A stretch of 64,000 nt of DNA from NCBI GenBank assembly GCA_964559435.1, contig CAZLHI010000004.1:103879-167878 (forward strand), read 5' to 3'. The stretch comes from Hebobacterum sp964559435 (GTDB taxonomy: Bacteria; Armatimonadota; Hebobacteria; Hebobacterales; Hebobacteraceae). The notes under the pieces are model-generated. The model searched no databases, was not told the origin of the DNA, and saw only the letters and a list, made by a program, of their open reading frames with translations. Below are positions 51,148-59,705 of this stretch, in pieces; within the stretch, counting starts at the first letter, position 1, and each line of letters starts with the position of its first letter. The position numbers and the translations under genes are program-made.

Positions 51148-52443
51148 ATGGCAGTATCAACGCGGCCGGTCCGCGGCGCGCGGGCCGCACAACGGGAAGA
51201 AGGGAAGCGTGGGCGCCCCTGGTGGCACTATGCGCTACTGGTAAGCGCACTGCTGGTGCTGGCCGGGCTGGCGTGGGGCGGCTACACGATATGGTTCGCT
51301 CTGACCCACGTCGGGGCCAGCTACGCGCGGGTGACCGGTCTGGTCGTGAACGTTGCCGCCAAGAGCGACACTCGAGTGCAGCGTGTTCTCGTTCGCACTG
51401 GGGACGAGGTCGCTGAAGGCCAGGTGGTCGCCGTTCTGGATCGGGCCGACCTGGAAGCTGAGGTCGAGCGAGCCAAGGCGACGCTGGAGGCGCGCAAGAT
51501 AGAGCTGGCGCGGTCCGAGCGCGAGCTGGAGCTTACGATCAGAGAGACGGCGGCCAGCATTGAAGAGGCGGAGGCGCAGCTGGCGGCGGCCGGCGCCCGC
51601 CTGCGCCAATCAGAGGCCGAGATGAAGATGCAGGCCGAGCAGCAGCCGGACGAGGTGCGCCAGGCATCGGCGGACTTGGCAGCAGCGAAGTCTCGGCTGG
51701 AGGATGCGAAGGCGCGGCTGCAGCGGGCCGAGAAGCTCCGGGCCGAAGGGGCGGTCTCCGACCAGAGCCTCGACGCGGCCCGGACGGAGTATGAAACGGC
51801 GCAGGCCGTTGTGGAGTCGGCCGAGGCGGCTCTGGACGTCGCGAAGGCACGGGATTACCGCAGCCAGATTCAGCAGCAGGCGGTCGCCACACGTCAGGCA
51901 GAGGAACTGCAGGCGCGCGCGGAACTCAAGTCGGCAGAGACCCGTGCACGGCAGATCGCGCTGGCCGAGCAGCAGGTGCTCGCCAAGAAGGCGGCCGTGG
52001 CCGAGGCCGAGGCGGAACTTGTGGCCGCCACAGTGCGGCTGTCAGATGCAGTGCTGCGCAGCCCGGTGACGGGCGTCGTGGTCCGGGGCCCCGGCCACTC
52101 CGTCAAGGACGGCGAGGTCGTGGAGAAGCGGCAGCCGATTGTCACTGTTCTGGCCACCGACGTCCCCTTCTGGATTGCGGCCTCCGTCTCCGAGCTCTAT
52201 TCGGTTAGCGTGAAGGAAGGCCAGCCGGTCCTCATCAAGATCGACTCGCTCAACAGGGCCTGGCTGCGCACCCGCTGGCTGCACGGCCGGGTGGAGAAAG
52301 TGGGGGCAGCAACTGAGTTCCAGGCCGCCGAGAGCAGTCCGTGGGTCATACAGCAAGTCCCGGTTAAGATCACTTTCGACCACGAGGGAGAGCCAGTGAA
52401 GCACGGGGCGACCTGCCGGGTGTGGATAGAAGTGCGGGAGTAG
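51148..52443 (+). CDS. HlyD-family membrane fusion protein
   Basis: 431 residues. One membrane segment (~28-50), a lipoyl/beta-barrel half-domain (RVLVRTGDEVAEGQVVAVLDRADLEAEVERAKATLEA), a long coiled-coil hairpin (~110-300, strongly Ala/Glu/Arg heptad-like) and the returning half (SDAVLRSPVTGVVVRGPGHSVKDGEVV). Periplasmic adaptor of an exporter; no inner-membrane transporter is adjacent on this strand. Confidence 0.86.
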   Translation: MAVSTRPVRGARAAQREEGKRGRPWWHYALLVSALLVLAGLAWGGYTIWFALTHVGASYARVTGLVVNVAAKSDTRVQRVLVRTGDEVAEGQVVAVLDRADLEAEVERAKATLEARKIELARSERELELTIRETAASIEEAEAQLAAAGARLRQSEAEMKMQAEQQPDEVRQASADLAAAKSRLEDAKARLQRAEKLRAEGAVSDQSLDAARTEYETAQAVVESAEAALDVAKARDYRSQIQQQAVATRQAEELQARAELKSAETRARQIALAEQQVLAKKAAVAEAEAELVAATVRLSDAVLRSPVTGVVVRGPGHSVKDGEVVEKRQPIVTVLATDVPFWIAASVSELYSVSVKEGQPVLIKIDSLNRAWLRTRWLHGRVEKVGAATEFQAAESSPWVIQQVPVKITFDHEGEPVKHGATCRVWIEVRE

Positions 52444-52477
52444 CCGGATACGCTGCTGGTTTGTGGCACGAAGAAAC

Positions 52478-52510
52478 GCCGCCCGACCTACGGGACTCAG
52501 GTCGGGCGGC
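52478..52510 (-). terminator. Intrinsic terminator after the DUF6785-like gene
   Basis: 12-bp perfect stem (52478-52489 with 52499-52510), 9-nt loop; on the minus strand followed by GTTTCTT. Its position would serve both the convergent adaptor gene and the minus-strand membrane gene. Confidence 0.7.
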
Positions 52511-52728
52511 TCTGCGCGTATTGGTAACTCAGTCGGTGCCAGCGCTGAGATCTGCCTGTCAAGCAATGTGCGGGCCCGATCCTCGAGGTCGCATCTGTCT
52601 TCGATCTCAAGCGGCAGGGTAGATCTCATCCGGAAGGGAGGCCCATTAGGTAAGCCGCGGCGGGGCCCCGAAGAGGTCTTCGCCAGAGAGGTCACTCATC
52701 GGCATTGGTCGCTCTCGACGCGCTCCGC

Positions 52729-54732
52729 TTATCCGATAGGCTGAGTAATGCCGAAGATCGACGAGATGATGGCAAAGAACCCCTGTGGCAGGTACTCGCC
52801 CAGCACCAGGCCCAGGAACGCAGGCCGAAATGTTCGGAACAGCCGCAGGCCGCCGTATCTGCGGATGGCACTCGTGAGCGCCCAAGCAATGAACACATTC
52901 ACCCACAGGGAACGGTTCGTCTCGTACGAACTCGCGATCAAGAAGCCAATTGGGCTCACCGGCCACCAGACGTAGTGCGTGTGGAGCCAGACGATGAGGA
53001 GCGTGAAGCCGGCGCCAAGGGCGAGGGCCATCCTGAGCCAGTTGTCGGCAGGCTCGGGCGTTCGAAGGCTTGCGTCCAGCTCGCCAAAGCCCCAGCTCGG
53101 ATAGCTGGTGAAAGGCCAGCGTGCCAGCGCGCCCGCGCCCTGCCTGTGGATCATATCCAGCAGAGCGGGCACGCCAAAGGCCAGTATCGCTATGACGGCC
53201 ACAAAGGCGGCCAGCGTGAAAGCCGTCCCCCTGATGCGGCCGCTGTGAATCAGCTTTAAGCTGTTCATCATCTGCGGCATGGCCAGGTTCATCGGATCGT
53301 ACATGTAGATGACGGAAAGGTAGGTGTACATGGTGAGGGAGGCAGGCCCGATAGGAAGGGCGCCGATAGTCCGCAAAGCGACCGCGCGCGGAAAGAAGCC
53401 GGTGTCCACGAACATCACGCCGCCGGCGGCCACCAGCCGCGAAGCGCCGACGAGCACCGCATAGAAAACCACCATGATCGCGGCGAAGCTCCACCAGCTC
53501 ATGCCGGCGCGCGCGGCGAACCAGAACATGACGATGTTAGAGAGCCCGAACATCAACAGCGCCCACTTGCCGGACAGAGGAGCGTACGGATCCGGCGTTC
53601 CCCTCGCCCGCCCCACGAGGGCCAGCCAAGCGGCGCGGAGAGCCCTCCGCGACTGGTAGAGGACGACCCCTGTCAGGGCAAGAAAGCCTCCCGCCTCCTG
53701 AAACGAGATGAACGCCTGCGGGTTGATGGCCACCGCCGCAGTGCCGCCCTCCTCGGCGACTCCGAAGGCGGCCCATGTCAGCAGCTGGACCCGGTAAAGG
53801 ATGTAGAACAGCCACAGGCTCAGCGAGACTTCCGAGGGAAGCAGACAGGTAATCCCGATCACCGGGAATATGATCGATACCTTCACCCCGCCGTGCCCTG
53901 ATAAGACGCTCCATGGCAGGCCCTTCGCGGCGAAGTAGCGGCCCACGTCGATGGCATAGAGCTGTGGCGATGGCACGCTCGGATAGAGCATGTGGAACCA
54001 CTGCAACACCACGAACACGGCCGGTATCGCGAAGCCGATCCAGAAGATGCGGTTGTTGAGTATGCTGCAGCCGAGCGACGGACGCTCGTCGTCACCTGTC
54101 ACGGCGAGCGGCACGTCAACCAGAGGGAACGTCAGCCGCTGCCTCTCGATCCAATCCTTGCGGACGAGCGCGCCGAGGGCGAACATGGCACCCATCAGGG
54201 CTACGGTGAACACACCCCACGATGCCATGGAGGTGAACCACACGCTCCAGGGGACGCCAGCCTCCCTCGGGGCGGCCTCCCAGAACCACGTGATGTACTC
54301 CAACTCGGTGAGGCGGAGAAACAGCGGGATATGCGGCCATATCGTGTGCTCCCAGCCGTTCTCCGGGGTGGCCATGTAGAAGGGATATGTGGTGACCGAA
54401 ACGATGTACGGCAATCCGCCCTGCATGGCCAGGCCTACGGACACGATGAGCATGCCGTAGACGACCAACAGCTCGCCGCGGCTGAAGGCGCGGCCCGGCC
54501 AGAAGCGGATGAGCAGGCTGTTGACGACGACGAGCAGGAAGAGGACGAAGACCGGGCTGTTCAGCAGAGATCCCGATCCCACGTCCCAGGTGCGACTGAC
54601 GAAGGCGAGGTAGGGGTTGATTAGGCCGAGTGCGGCGACGGCGATGGCACCCGTCAGAACTGCGCGGGGCGTGATCGGAATCGCGGGCCTCTCTGCGCTG
54701 TCAGGCTCGAGTGATATCGCCCGTTCTTCCAT
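52729..54732 (-). CDS. Polytopic membrane protein of the DUF6785/6784 type
   Basis: 667 residues with roughly 14 hydrophobic helices spread over the whole length, and the sequences RAVLTGAIAVAALGLINPYLAF, NSLLIRFWPGRAFSRGELLVVYGM, QRLTFPLVDVPLAV and TSYPSWGFGELDASLRTPEPADNWL. This matches my memory of the DUF6785/DUF6784 families, which are distant relatives of oligopeptide transporters found in Armatimonadota, Planctomycetota and Verrucomicrobiota. Transport function is inference. Confidence 0.7.
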   Translation of the reverse strand: MEERAISLEPDSAERPAIPITPRAVLTGAIAVAALGLINPYLAFVSRTWDVGSGSLLNSPVFVLFLLVVVNSLLIRFWPGRAFSRGELLVVYGMLIVSVGLAMQGGLPYIVSVTTYPFYMATPENGWEHTIWPHIPLFLRLTELEYITWFWEAAPREAGVPWSVWFTSMASWGVFTVALMGAMFALGALVRKDWIERQRLTFPLVDVPLAVTGDDERPSLGCSILNNRIFWIGFAIPAVFVVLQWFHMLYPSVPSPQLYAIDVGRYFAAKGLPWSVLSGHGGVKVSIIFPVIGITCLLPSEVSLSLWLFYILYRVQLLTWAAFGVAEEGGTAAVAINPQAFISFQEAGGFLALTGVVLYQSRRALRAAWLALVGRARGTPDPYAPLSGKWALLMFGLSNIVMFWFAARAGMSWWSFAAIMVVFYAVLVGASRLVAAGGVMFVDTGFFPRAVALRTIGALPIGPASLTMYTYLSVIYMYDPMNLAMPQMMNSLKLIHSGRIRGTAFTLAAFVAVIAILAFGVPALLDMIHRQGAGALARWPFTSYPSWGFGELDASLRTPEPADNWLRMALALGAGFTLLIVWLHTHYVWWPVSPIGFLIASSYETNRSLWVNVFIAWALTSAIRRYGGLRLFRTFRPAFLGLVLGEYLPQGFFAIISSIFGITQPIG

Positions 54733-54873
54733 GGATGTCTCGCTCGACAGGCGATTCCACTGCTCGCCGCCGCTGTCCTTCTCGCAGGATCATGTGGTGT
54801 AACTCTCAAGATGGTCCAATCTTGTAACTACGAAATGCTACAGTGTGGGAACCGAACTTGAGAGGGAAGGACT

Positions 54874-54966
54874 GTGAGGAACCGGAGACGAGAAGCAGCA
54901 GCATTGGCGCGGTGGAAGATCGTGGAGACAGCTCAGCAGGAAGGCATGAGCCAGGCGGCCGCCAGG
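54874..54966 (+). pseudogene. Transposase/integrase N-terminal remnant
   Basis: A short frame from GTG with GGGAAGG upstream reads RRREAAALARWKIVETAQ then QEGMSQAAARR, which resembles the N-terminal helix-turn-helix of IS-type integrases, then runs into a triplicated 11-bp repeat and loses meaning. It has no downstream catalytic part. The 90 bp upstream (near 54800-54850) include CTCTCAAGATGGTCC and TTGTAACTACGAAATGCTA, which look like an IS terminal repeat but could not be matched to a family. Confidence 0.4.
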
Positions 54967-54983
54967 CGGCCGCTAGGCGGCCG
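54951..54983. repeat. Triplicated 11-bp repeat at the ABC ATPase stop
   Basis: Units CCAGGCGGCCG (54951-54961), CCAGGCGGCCG (54962-54972) and CTAGGCGGCCG (54973-54983). The third unit holds the TAG stop of the ATPase gene. Probably slippage, at the junction with the transposase-like remnant. Confidence 0.8.
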
Positions 54984-55692
54984 GGGGCGAGCCGGCCAGA
55001 ACGGACCTCGCGTCGAGCGGTGTCGCCACGGGCTCCTCGGAGATGGCGACACCGTCGCGGAAGGTGACGATGCGGTGGGTGTGGAGAGCGAGATCGCGCT
55101 CGTGCGTGACCAGCAGGATCGTCTTGCCCTGGCGATTGAGATCCTGGAGAATCGCCACGATCTGCTCACCGGTGCGCGTGTCCAGGTTTCCGGTGGGCTC
55201 GTCGGCGAGAATGATAGCGGGATCATTGACAAGCGCGCGAGCGATGGCTACCCGCTGCTGCTCACCGCCCGACATCTCGGACGGGCGGTGACGCACCCTG
55301 TCGCCAAGGCCGACTGTTTCCAGCGCGCGGCGGGATCGCTCCCGCCGTTTGCGGGCCCCCGCGTAGAGCAGCGGGATCTCGACATTGCCAAGCGCGTTCA
55401 TGCGGGGAAGCAGGTTGAAGGTCTGGAACACGAACCCGATTCGCGCGTTGCGAATGTCGGCGAGCTCATCATCTGAGAGTGAAGACACCTCGATCCCCTC
55501 CAGCCGGTAGGAGCCCGAGGTGGGTCGGTCCAGGCACCCGAGCAGGTTCATCAAGGTGGACTTGCCGGAGCCCGAGGGCCCCATGATAGCGACGAAGTCG
55601 CCTGCCTCCACGGTCAGCGACACGCCGCTCAGGGCATGGACCACCACGTCGCCGGTGCGGTACTCCTTGTGGATGTCGCTGGCCTGGATCAT
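54973..55692 (-). CDS. ABC exporter ATPase (MacB/LolD-like)
   Basis: 239 residues from the ATG behind GGAGG. Walker A GPSGSGKST, Q-loop FVFQTFNLLP, signature MSGGEQQRVAIARALV, Walker B IILADEPTGNLD and H-loop VTHERDLA are complete. Third gene of an exporter operon after the periplasmic adaptor and the permease. A 35-residue frame bridges to the permease. Start at 55692 overlaps that frame's stop as ATGA. Confidence 0.93.
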   Translation of the reverse strand: MIQASDIHKEYRTGDVVVHALSGVSLTVEAGDFVAIMGPSGSGKSTLMNLLGCLDRPTSGSYRLEGIEVSSLSDDELADIRNARIGFVFQTFNLLPRMNALGNVEIPLLYAGARKRRERSRRALETVGLGDRVRHRPSEMSGGEQQRVAIARALVNDPAIILADEPTGNLDTRTGEQIVAILQDLNRQGKTILLVTHERDLALHTHRIVTFRDGVAISEEPVATPLDARSVLAGSPPAA

Positions 55693-55796
55693 GGCCCCGC
55701 CTCCGAGGCCCTCACCTCCTGCTCGCACATCGCAAGCGAGGGGCTGTACCGTAGGCCGAGCAGAGATCGACACATGTATGGACCTCCCTTACTCAT
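55689..55796 (-). CDS. Small bridging ORF between permease and ATPase (35 residues)
   Basis: Its ATG overlaps the permease stop (ATGAGTAA) and its TGA overlaps the ATPase start (ATGA). The product contains two Cys and is not conserved to my knowledge. It may be a translational coupler rather than a functional peptide. An internal ATG has a GGGAGG Shine-Dalgarno. Confidence 0.3.
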   Translation of the reverse strand: MSKGGPYMCRSLLGLRYSPSLAMCEQEVRASEAGP

Positions 55797-56997
55797 AGCG
55801 AAGAGCCTGGATAGGATCGAGCCGCGCCGCGCGCCATGCCGGATAGAGCCCGAAGAACACCCCGACAGCACAGGCAAAGCAGAACCCGCCTACGGCTACC
55901 CAGATGGGGACGTGGGTCGGCAGATCCCCTTTCGTGACCGCACGCACCACCCAAGCGAGGCCGGCACCAAGAGCGACCCCTATGATGCCGCCGATCCCTG
56001 AGAGTGTCATGGATTCGGTCAGGAACTGGACCATGATGTGCCGCCGCTTTGCTCCGACAGCTTTCCGCAGCCCGATCTCGCGCGTTCGCTCTGTAACAGA
56101 GACCAGCATGATATTCATGATGCCGATGCCCCCCACCAGCAGCGCCAAGCCACCGACGCCGCCGAATACGATGCCGAAGATGCGGAGTATCTGCCCGATC
56201 GCCTGCAGAAGCCGCTCTTGGGAGTCGACGGTGAAGTCCGGCTGGTTGCCGTGCCTGCGCATGAGGAGCGCCCAGATCTGGTCCGCCGCCTCCTCCGTCT
56301 GGTGGACATCCGCCGTCTGCGCCCACATGACCCACACGCGCTGGTCGCCCGTGATCCGTTTCTGGAGGGTGCTAAGCGGGGCACATACATCCTTGTCTGG
56401 ATCCTGTCCCATCGCGCGGCCCTTGCGCTTGGCGACGCCGACCACCGTGAAGGTCACGCCGCGAGCGCGCAACGACTGGCCGATCGGGTCCTCGTCCGGC
56501 CACAGATCCTCTGCGACAGCGTGGCCGACAATGCAGACCTTGCTCCAGGAATCATAGTCCTTCTGGGAGAAGAATCGACCGGCCGCCAGCTCGATATTGT
56601 GCAGGCGGGCGTACTCGGGCTGACAGCCTACCAACCTCCCCTTGAACTTCTCCCCGGCCACCTCGAACTCGGTGTCGTCCATCGGGAGTTCAGGCGAGAC
56701 GTCGGTGACGAGCGGGCACTCGCGGCGGATGGCCTCAGCATCTCTGATGGTGAGGAACTCGACGTGGGACCAGCCTTCGCCCTTCTCGCGCTCATCCGGC
56801 GAGAAGAAGATGATAATCAGGCGCGAGCCCATCTCCTCGAACTGCTTGACGACCTGATTCCGGGCGCCCTCGATGATGGAGACCATGCTGATGACCGAGG
56901 CCACTCCGATGATCACACCCAACATCGTCAGGATGGAGCGGAGCTTGTTGGCGGCAAGACAGGACAGGGCTACGCGCAGGCTCTGGAGGAATCCCAT
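55789..56997 (-). CDS. MacB-like ABC transporter permease
   Basis: 402 residues. One N-terminal membrane helix (RSILTMLGVIIGVASVISMVSI), a large MacB periplasmic core (~50-275, with VSPELPMDDTEFEVAGEKFKGRLVGC), and three helices in the C-terminal FtsX domain (~285-310, 335-360, 370-395; GLRKAVGAKRRHIMVQFLTES is the coupling helix). It pairs with the ATPase downstream and the adaptor upstream. Confidence 0.92.
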   Translation of the reverse strand: MGFLQSLRVALSCLAANKLRSILTMLGVIIGVASVISMVSIIEGARNQVVKQFEEMGSRLIIIFFSPDEREKGEGWSHVEFLTIRDAEAIRRECPLVTDVSPELPMDDTEFEVAGEKFKGRLVGCQPEYARLHNIELAAGRFFSQKDYDSWSKVCIVGHAVAEDLWPDEDPIGQSLRARGVTFTVVGVAKRKGRAMGQDPDKDVCAPLSTLQKRITGDQRVWVMWAQTADVHQTEEAADQIWALLMRRHGNQPDFTVDSQERLLQAIGQILRIFGIVFGGVGGLALLVGGIGIMNIMLVSVTERTREIGLRKAVGAKRRHIMVQFLTESMTLSGIGGIIGVALGAGLAWVVRAVTKGDLPTHVPIWVAVGGFCFACAVGVFFGLYPAWRAARLDPIQALRYE

Positions 56998-57005
56998 GGA
57001 CGCAC

Positions 57006-58412
57006 TCAGTCGCCTTCCTCGTCGGGGCCTTTCTGAATGTCGATCATCTTCCGCTCAGGAATCCCCTTGCCGAGTTCGACCTTCTCTCCCTCCTCGAGGC
57101 CGGAGGCAATCTCGGTCCGAGAGTCATTGCTCAGGCCCGTGGTCACCTCACGGTCCTCGGTCTCCTTTTCGCCTTTCCCCTCGCCCGTCACGACAGAGAC
57201 GAACTTCTTGCCCTTTTCGTCTTCCTTCTCAAAGATCGCGTCGTTGGGCACCCACAGCACATCTTCCGCGCTTTCACAGATGATCTCGACGTTGGCCGTC
57301 ATGCCAGGTCTCAGGGCGATGTCCGCGTCCTCCACCGTCACCTCTATCGGGAAACGGACGATGGCTGATGCCGGCTGCTGTCCCCACGCCTGGCTGGCGG
57401 GCGCGATGCTGGCGGGCGCGATGCGCGTCACGCGTCCCGTGTACCGCGCGTCCCGGAGCGCGTCCACGGTGATCTCCGTCTGCAATCCAAGGCTCAGCTT
57501 GTCCACGTCGACTTCGTTCAGATCTATCTTCACAAGCATAGTGGAGAGGTCGCCTACGGTAACGATGGGGGCTCCCTCGCCGCCGTAGTAGGAGACCGCC
57601 GTAACGAGCTCCCCCTCTCGCATGTGCCTGGCGATCACAACGCCTGACATCGGCGCGCGAATGATCGCATCCGAGAGACGCGTCTCAATCTCGGCCAGCG
57701 ACTCCTCTATCTGGCGGACCGAGGCTTCGGCCTCTACGACGCGCGACTCGTTGACCTGGCACTCGGTGCGGCGCGCCTTTGCAATGGCGACGGCCGCTTC
57801 CTGCGCCAGGATGTTCTGCTTGGCCGTTTCCTCCTGCTGCGCGGCGAGGTCGACCGCCGCCTGCGCCGATTCCACCTCATTCTCTGACACGTACCCACCC
57901 ATCTCGAACAGCCGTTTCTTGTCCTCATGAATCCGCTCTGCATCTTGCCGACGTGTCTCGGCCTCCTGGAGCGCGAAGCGAGCGGCCCGCAGGCCGGCCT
58001 CGGCCTGTGCCACCTGTGACTCGATCATCTGCCGCGCCTGCTCGCAGGCAAGCCGTGCCTGCTCCAGCCGGGCCTTCGCGGCGTCGTGCTGGGCCTTGAT
58101 CTGGTCCCGCTGGGCCTCCACCTCCGGCACATCCAGCCGCGCTATCAACTGCCCCTCGGTGACGATATCGCCTTCGTCCACGGCGAGCTCGACGATCATC
58201 CCGGCGACTTCCGACTTGACAGCGACGCGCCTTGTGGGCTCGACGTACCCCGTCTCCCGCACCGCGACCACCACGTCCCCGCGCTTCACCTCCGCCGTCC
58301 GTGGGGCCTCATCCTTCGACCGCACCTTCTGAGCGATAATCACCCCGCACCCAGCGATCGCCGCCAGTGGCAGCACTATGGCAAACAGAATCAGCTTCCA
58401 TCGTCTTCGCAT
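57006..58412 (-). CDS. MacA-like periplasmic adaptor of an ABC exporter
   Basis: 468 residues. Membrane segment (~7-28), barrel-sandwich (DVVVAVRETGYVEPTRRVAVKSEVAGMIVELAVDEGDIVTEGQLIARLD), a long coiled coil (~105-230), the returning half (SDAIIRAPMSGVVIARHMREGELV) and a C-terminal beta domain. ATG preceded by AAGGAGA. Together with permease and ATPase it makes a MacAB-type tripartite set; a TolC homologue is not in the window. Opening gene of the operon, 352 bp after marR. Confidence 0.92.
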   Translation of the reverse strand: MRRRWKLILFAIVLPLAAIAGCGVIIAQKVRSKDEAPRTAEVKRGDVVVAVRETGYVEPTRRVAVKSEVAGMIVELAVDEGDIVTEGQLIARLDVPEVEAQRDQIKAQHDAAKARLEQARLACEQARQMIESQVAQAEAGLRAARFALQEAETRRQDAERIHEDKKRLFEMGGYVSENEVESAQAAVDLAAQQEETAKQNILAQEAAVAIAKARRTECQVNESRVVEAEASVRQIEESLAEIETRLSDAIIRAPMSGVVIARHMREGELVTAVSYYGGEGAPIVTVGDLSTMLVKIDLNEVDVDKLSLGLQTEITVDALRDARYTGRVTRIAPASIAPASQAWGQQPASAIVRFPIEVTVEDADIALRPGMTANVEIICESAEDVLWVPNDAIFEKEDEKGKKFVSVVTGEGKGEKETEDREVTTGLSNDSRTEIASGLEEGEKVELGKGIPERKMIDIQKGPDEEGD

Positions 58413-58764
58413 CCTGCAGATCTCTCCTTCTGACTTCTGCCAGTCTCTCCGCGCGCGTGCTCAATCCCTGGACGCGCCGAAGCGCTCCGCCATCTTCCTA
58501 TACGTCGAAGGGAGCGTTTCGGCTTCAGCCGGTTGGTGTGACTGCACACAGCATCGCCGCCACGGCGAGACGGCTTAGCGCCCTATTCGTCGAGGATGCC
58601 TCCCTCACTACCATTTCGCACTTCGCTTGGATGTTCATGGGCTCCCTTCGCCGCGTTTGGCCGGTGGTGTGCTGCGGTGCTCCCCGCTTCTGTACCACCT
58701 GGAGTGAGAGTTCCTCAGGCTAAACACGACAGTGCCTTCATGCTGTCAACGGCCATGGCCCTCT
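58413..58764 (-). other. Intergenic region between marR and the exporter operon
   Basis: 352 bp. A TTGACA occurs near 58742-58747 but no -10 at proper spacing follows. A 37-residue open frame (58525-58638, preceded by AAGGGAG) begins MNIQAKCEMVV and has a hydrophobic middle; evidence for translation is weak. Nothing else recognised. Confidence 0.4.
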
Positions 58765-59220
58765 CTACTCTCCGGTTACGGCTCGAAGAAGAAGGTCCGC
58801 TGCCTCCGCGACTCGGCGGATTTCTCTATCGGAGAGCGCGCTCAGGGCCGCCGCCATGTGAAGTATCTGCGCCGCGTAAAGCTCCTGGCCCGCCCGGATG
58901 CCCGCTGGCGACAGCCGAACGCGGACGACCCTCCGGTCAGCCGAGTCGGACTCCCGTTCCAGCACGCCTCGCTCGACGAGTCTGTCGACCAGTCCGGTGG
59001 CCGCGCTCACCCCGATCCCGAGCCTCGAGGCAAGCTCACCCATGGTACAGCTGGGTCCGTGACCCACCGCCATCAGCGCACGCATCTGCGCCATCGTGAT
59101 ATCCCAATCGCCCGCTCGCACCGGATGGCGCGACATCAGCGCCCCCATCACCTGCGGCAGGCCCCCCGCAATCAGTGCAATGTCTTCATCCCGCGTGCGT
59201 CCCATGGTACAGTTCGCCAT
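58765..59220 (-). CDS. MarR-family transcriptional regulator
   Basis: 151 residues. The winged helix (ITMAQMRALMAVGHGPSCTMGELASRLGIGVSAATGLVDRLVERGVLERESDSADRRVVRVRLSPAG) is classic MarR, including the DRR wing. It is transcribed toward the exporter operon and may control it. Start is either the ATG at 59220 or the one at 59205; neither has a Shine-Dalgarno. A perfect promoter is 20 nt upstream. Confidence 0.9.
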   Translation of the reverse strand: MANCTMGRTRDEDIALIAGGLPQVMGALMSRHPVRAGDWDITMAQMRALMAVGHGPSCTMGELASRLGIGVSAATGLVDRLVERGVLERESDSADRRVVRVRLSPAGIRAGQELYAAQILHMAAALSALSDREIRRVAEAADLLLRAVTGE

Positions 59221-59606
59221 CCGAATAGTTGACAGTACGAATTATACAGTAGGCGGAATGTTTTGTCAAGGCCCGCGACCCAATCTGTCCACCGGCCCTG
59301 CGATGTGGCCCCGTGGTCGTCGAGCGTGCCGAAGCCCGGCGCGTGGCGGAGGTCGTGGGTGACACGGAGCACCCGGCCGCCGGCGGCGACGGCAACGTAA
59401 TCGAGAATGCTCCCAGACCCTTCGAAGTCGCCTTGCCTTCGGCCATCGAACGGGAAGTGGATCACCGGCAACTGCTCACCGGACTGCGACTCCATGTGGT
59501 CGTATAGTGACTCGGCCGACGTGGACTCACGCAGCTCGACGTGCTCGCGAATCCACTCAATCGCGTTTCGGATTGCGTCTCCTTCGTTCCGATCTGAAAT
59601 ACCCAC
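59172..59606 (-). pseudogene. Truncated SAM-dependent methyltransferase-like fragment
   Basis: The first ~75 residues (DAIRNAIEWIREHVEL..., SQSGEQLPVIHFPFDGRRQGDF, GSILDYVAVAAGGRVL) resemble the N-terminal part of a class I methyltransferase family as I recall it, in which GGRVLD is followed by the GxGxG SAM loop. Here the motif breaks at GGRVLRVTHDLRHAP and the remainder is read from unrelated DNA including the marR promoter. GTG start with GAAAGGAG upstream. Probably a gene truncated by deletion or recombination. Confidence 0.5.
59241..59269 (-). promoter_or_regulatory. Promoter and likely operator of marR
   Basis: Minus strand: TTGACA (59264-59269), 17-nt spacer, TATAAT (59241-59246), a perfect consensus. 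Three ACAGT (ACTGT on the coding strand) repeats at 59246-59250, 59232-59236 and 59209-59213 surround the -10 and the start codon and could be MarR binding sites. Confidence 0.75.
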
Positions 59607-59673
59607 AGGGCTCCTTTCGCATTCCGTTGATCACCTCACATTGTGCCAGAACAACCTCATACCCGTGTCTCAT
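59557..59673 (-). CDS. Possible small protein, 38 residues
   Basis: An ATG frame with a strong AGGAGGTG Shine-Dalgarno, 32 nt after the APH stop. The product begins MRHGYEVVLAQCEVINGM, has two Cys and an Arg-rich end. It overlaps the start of the truncated methyltransferase in another frame. Not recognised; could be the start region of a frameshifted gene. Confidence 0.4.
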   Translation of the reverse strand: MRHGYEVVLAQCEVINGMRKEPCGYFRSERRRRNPKRD

Positions 59674-59705
59674 GATGCACCTCCTGCGCTTTCTAGAGAT
59701 GCCGC

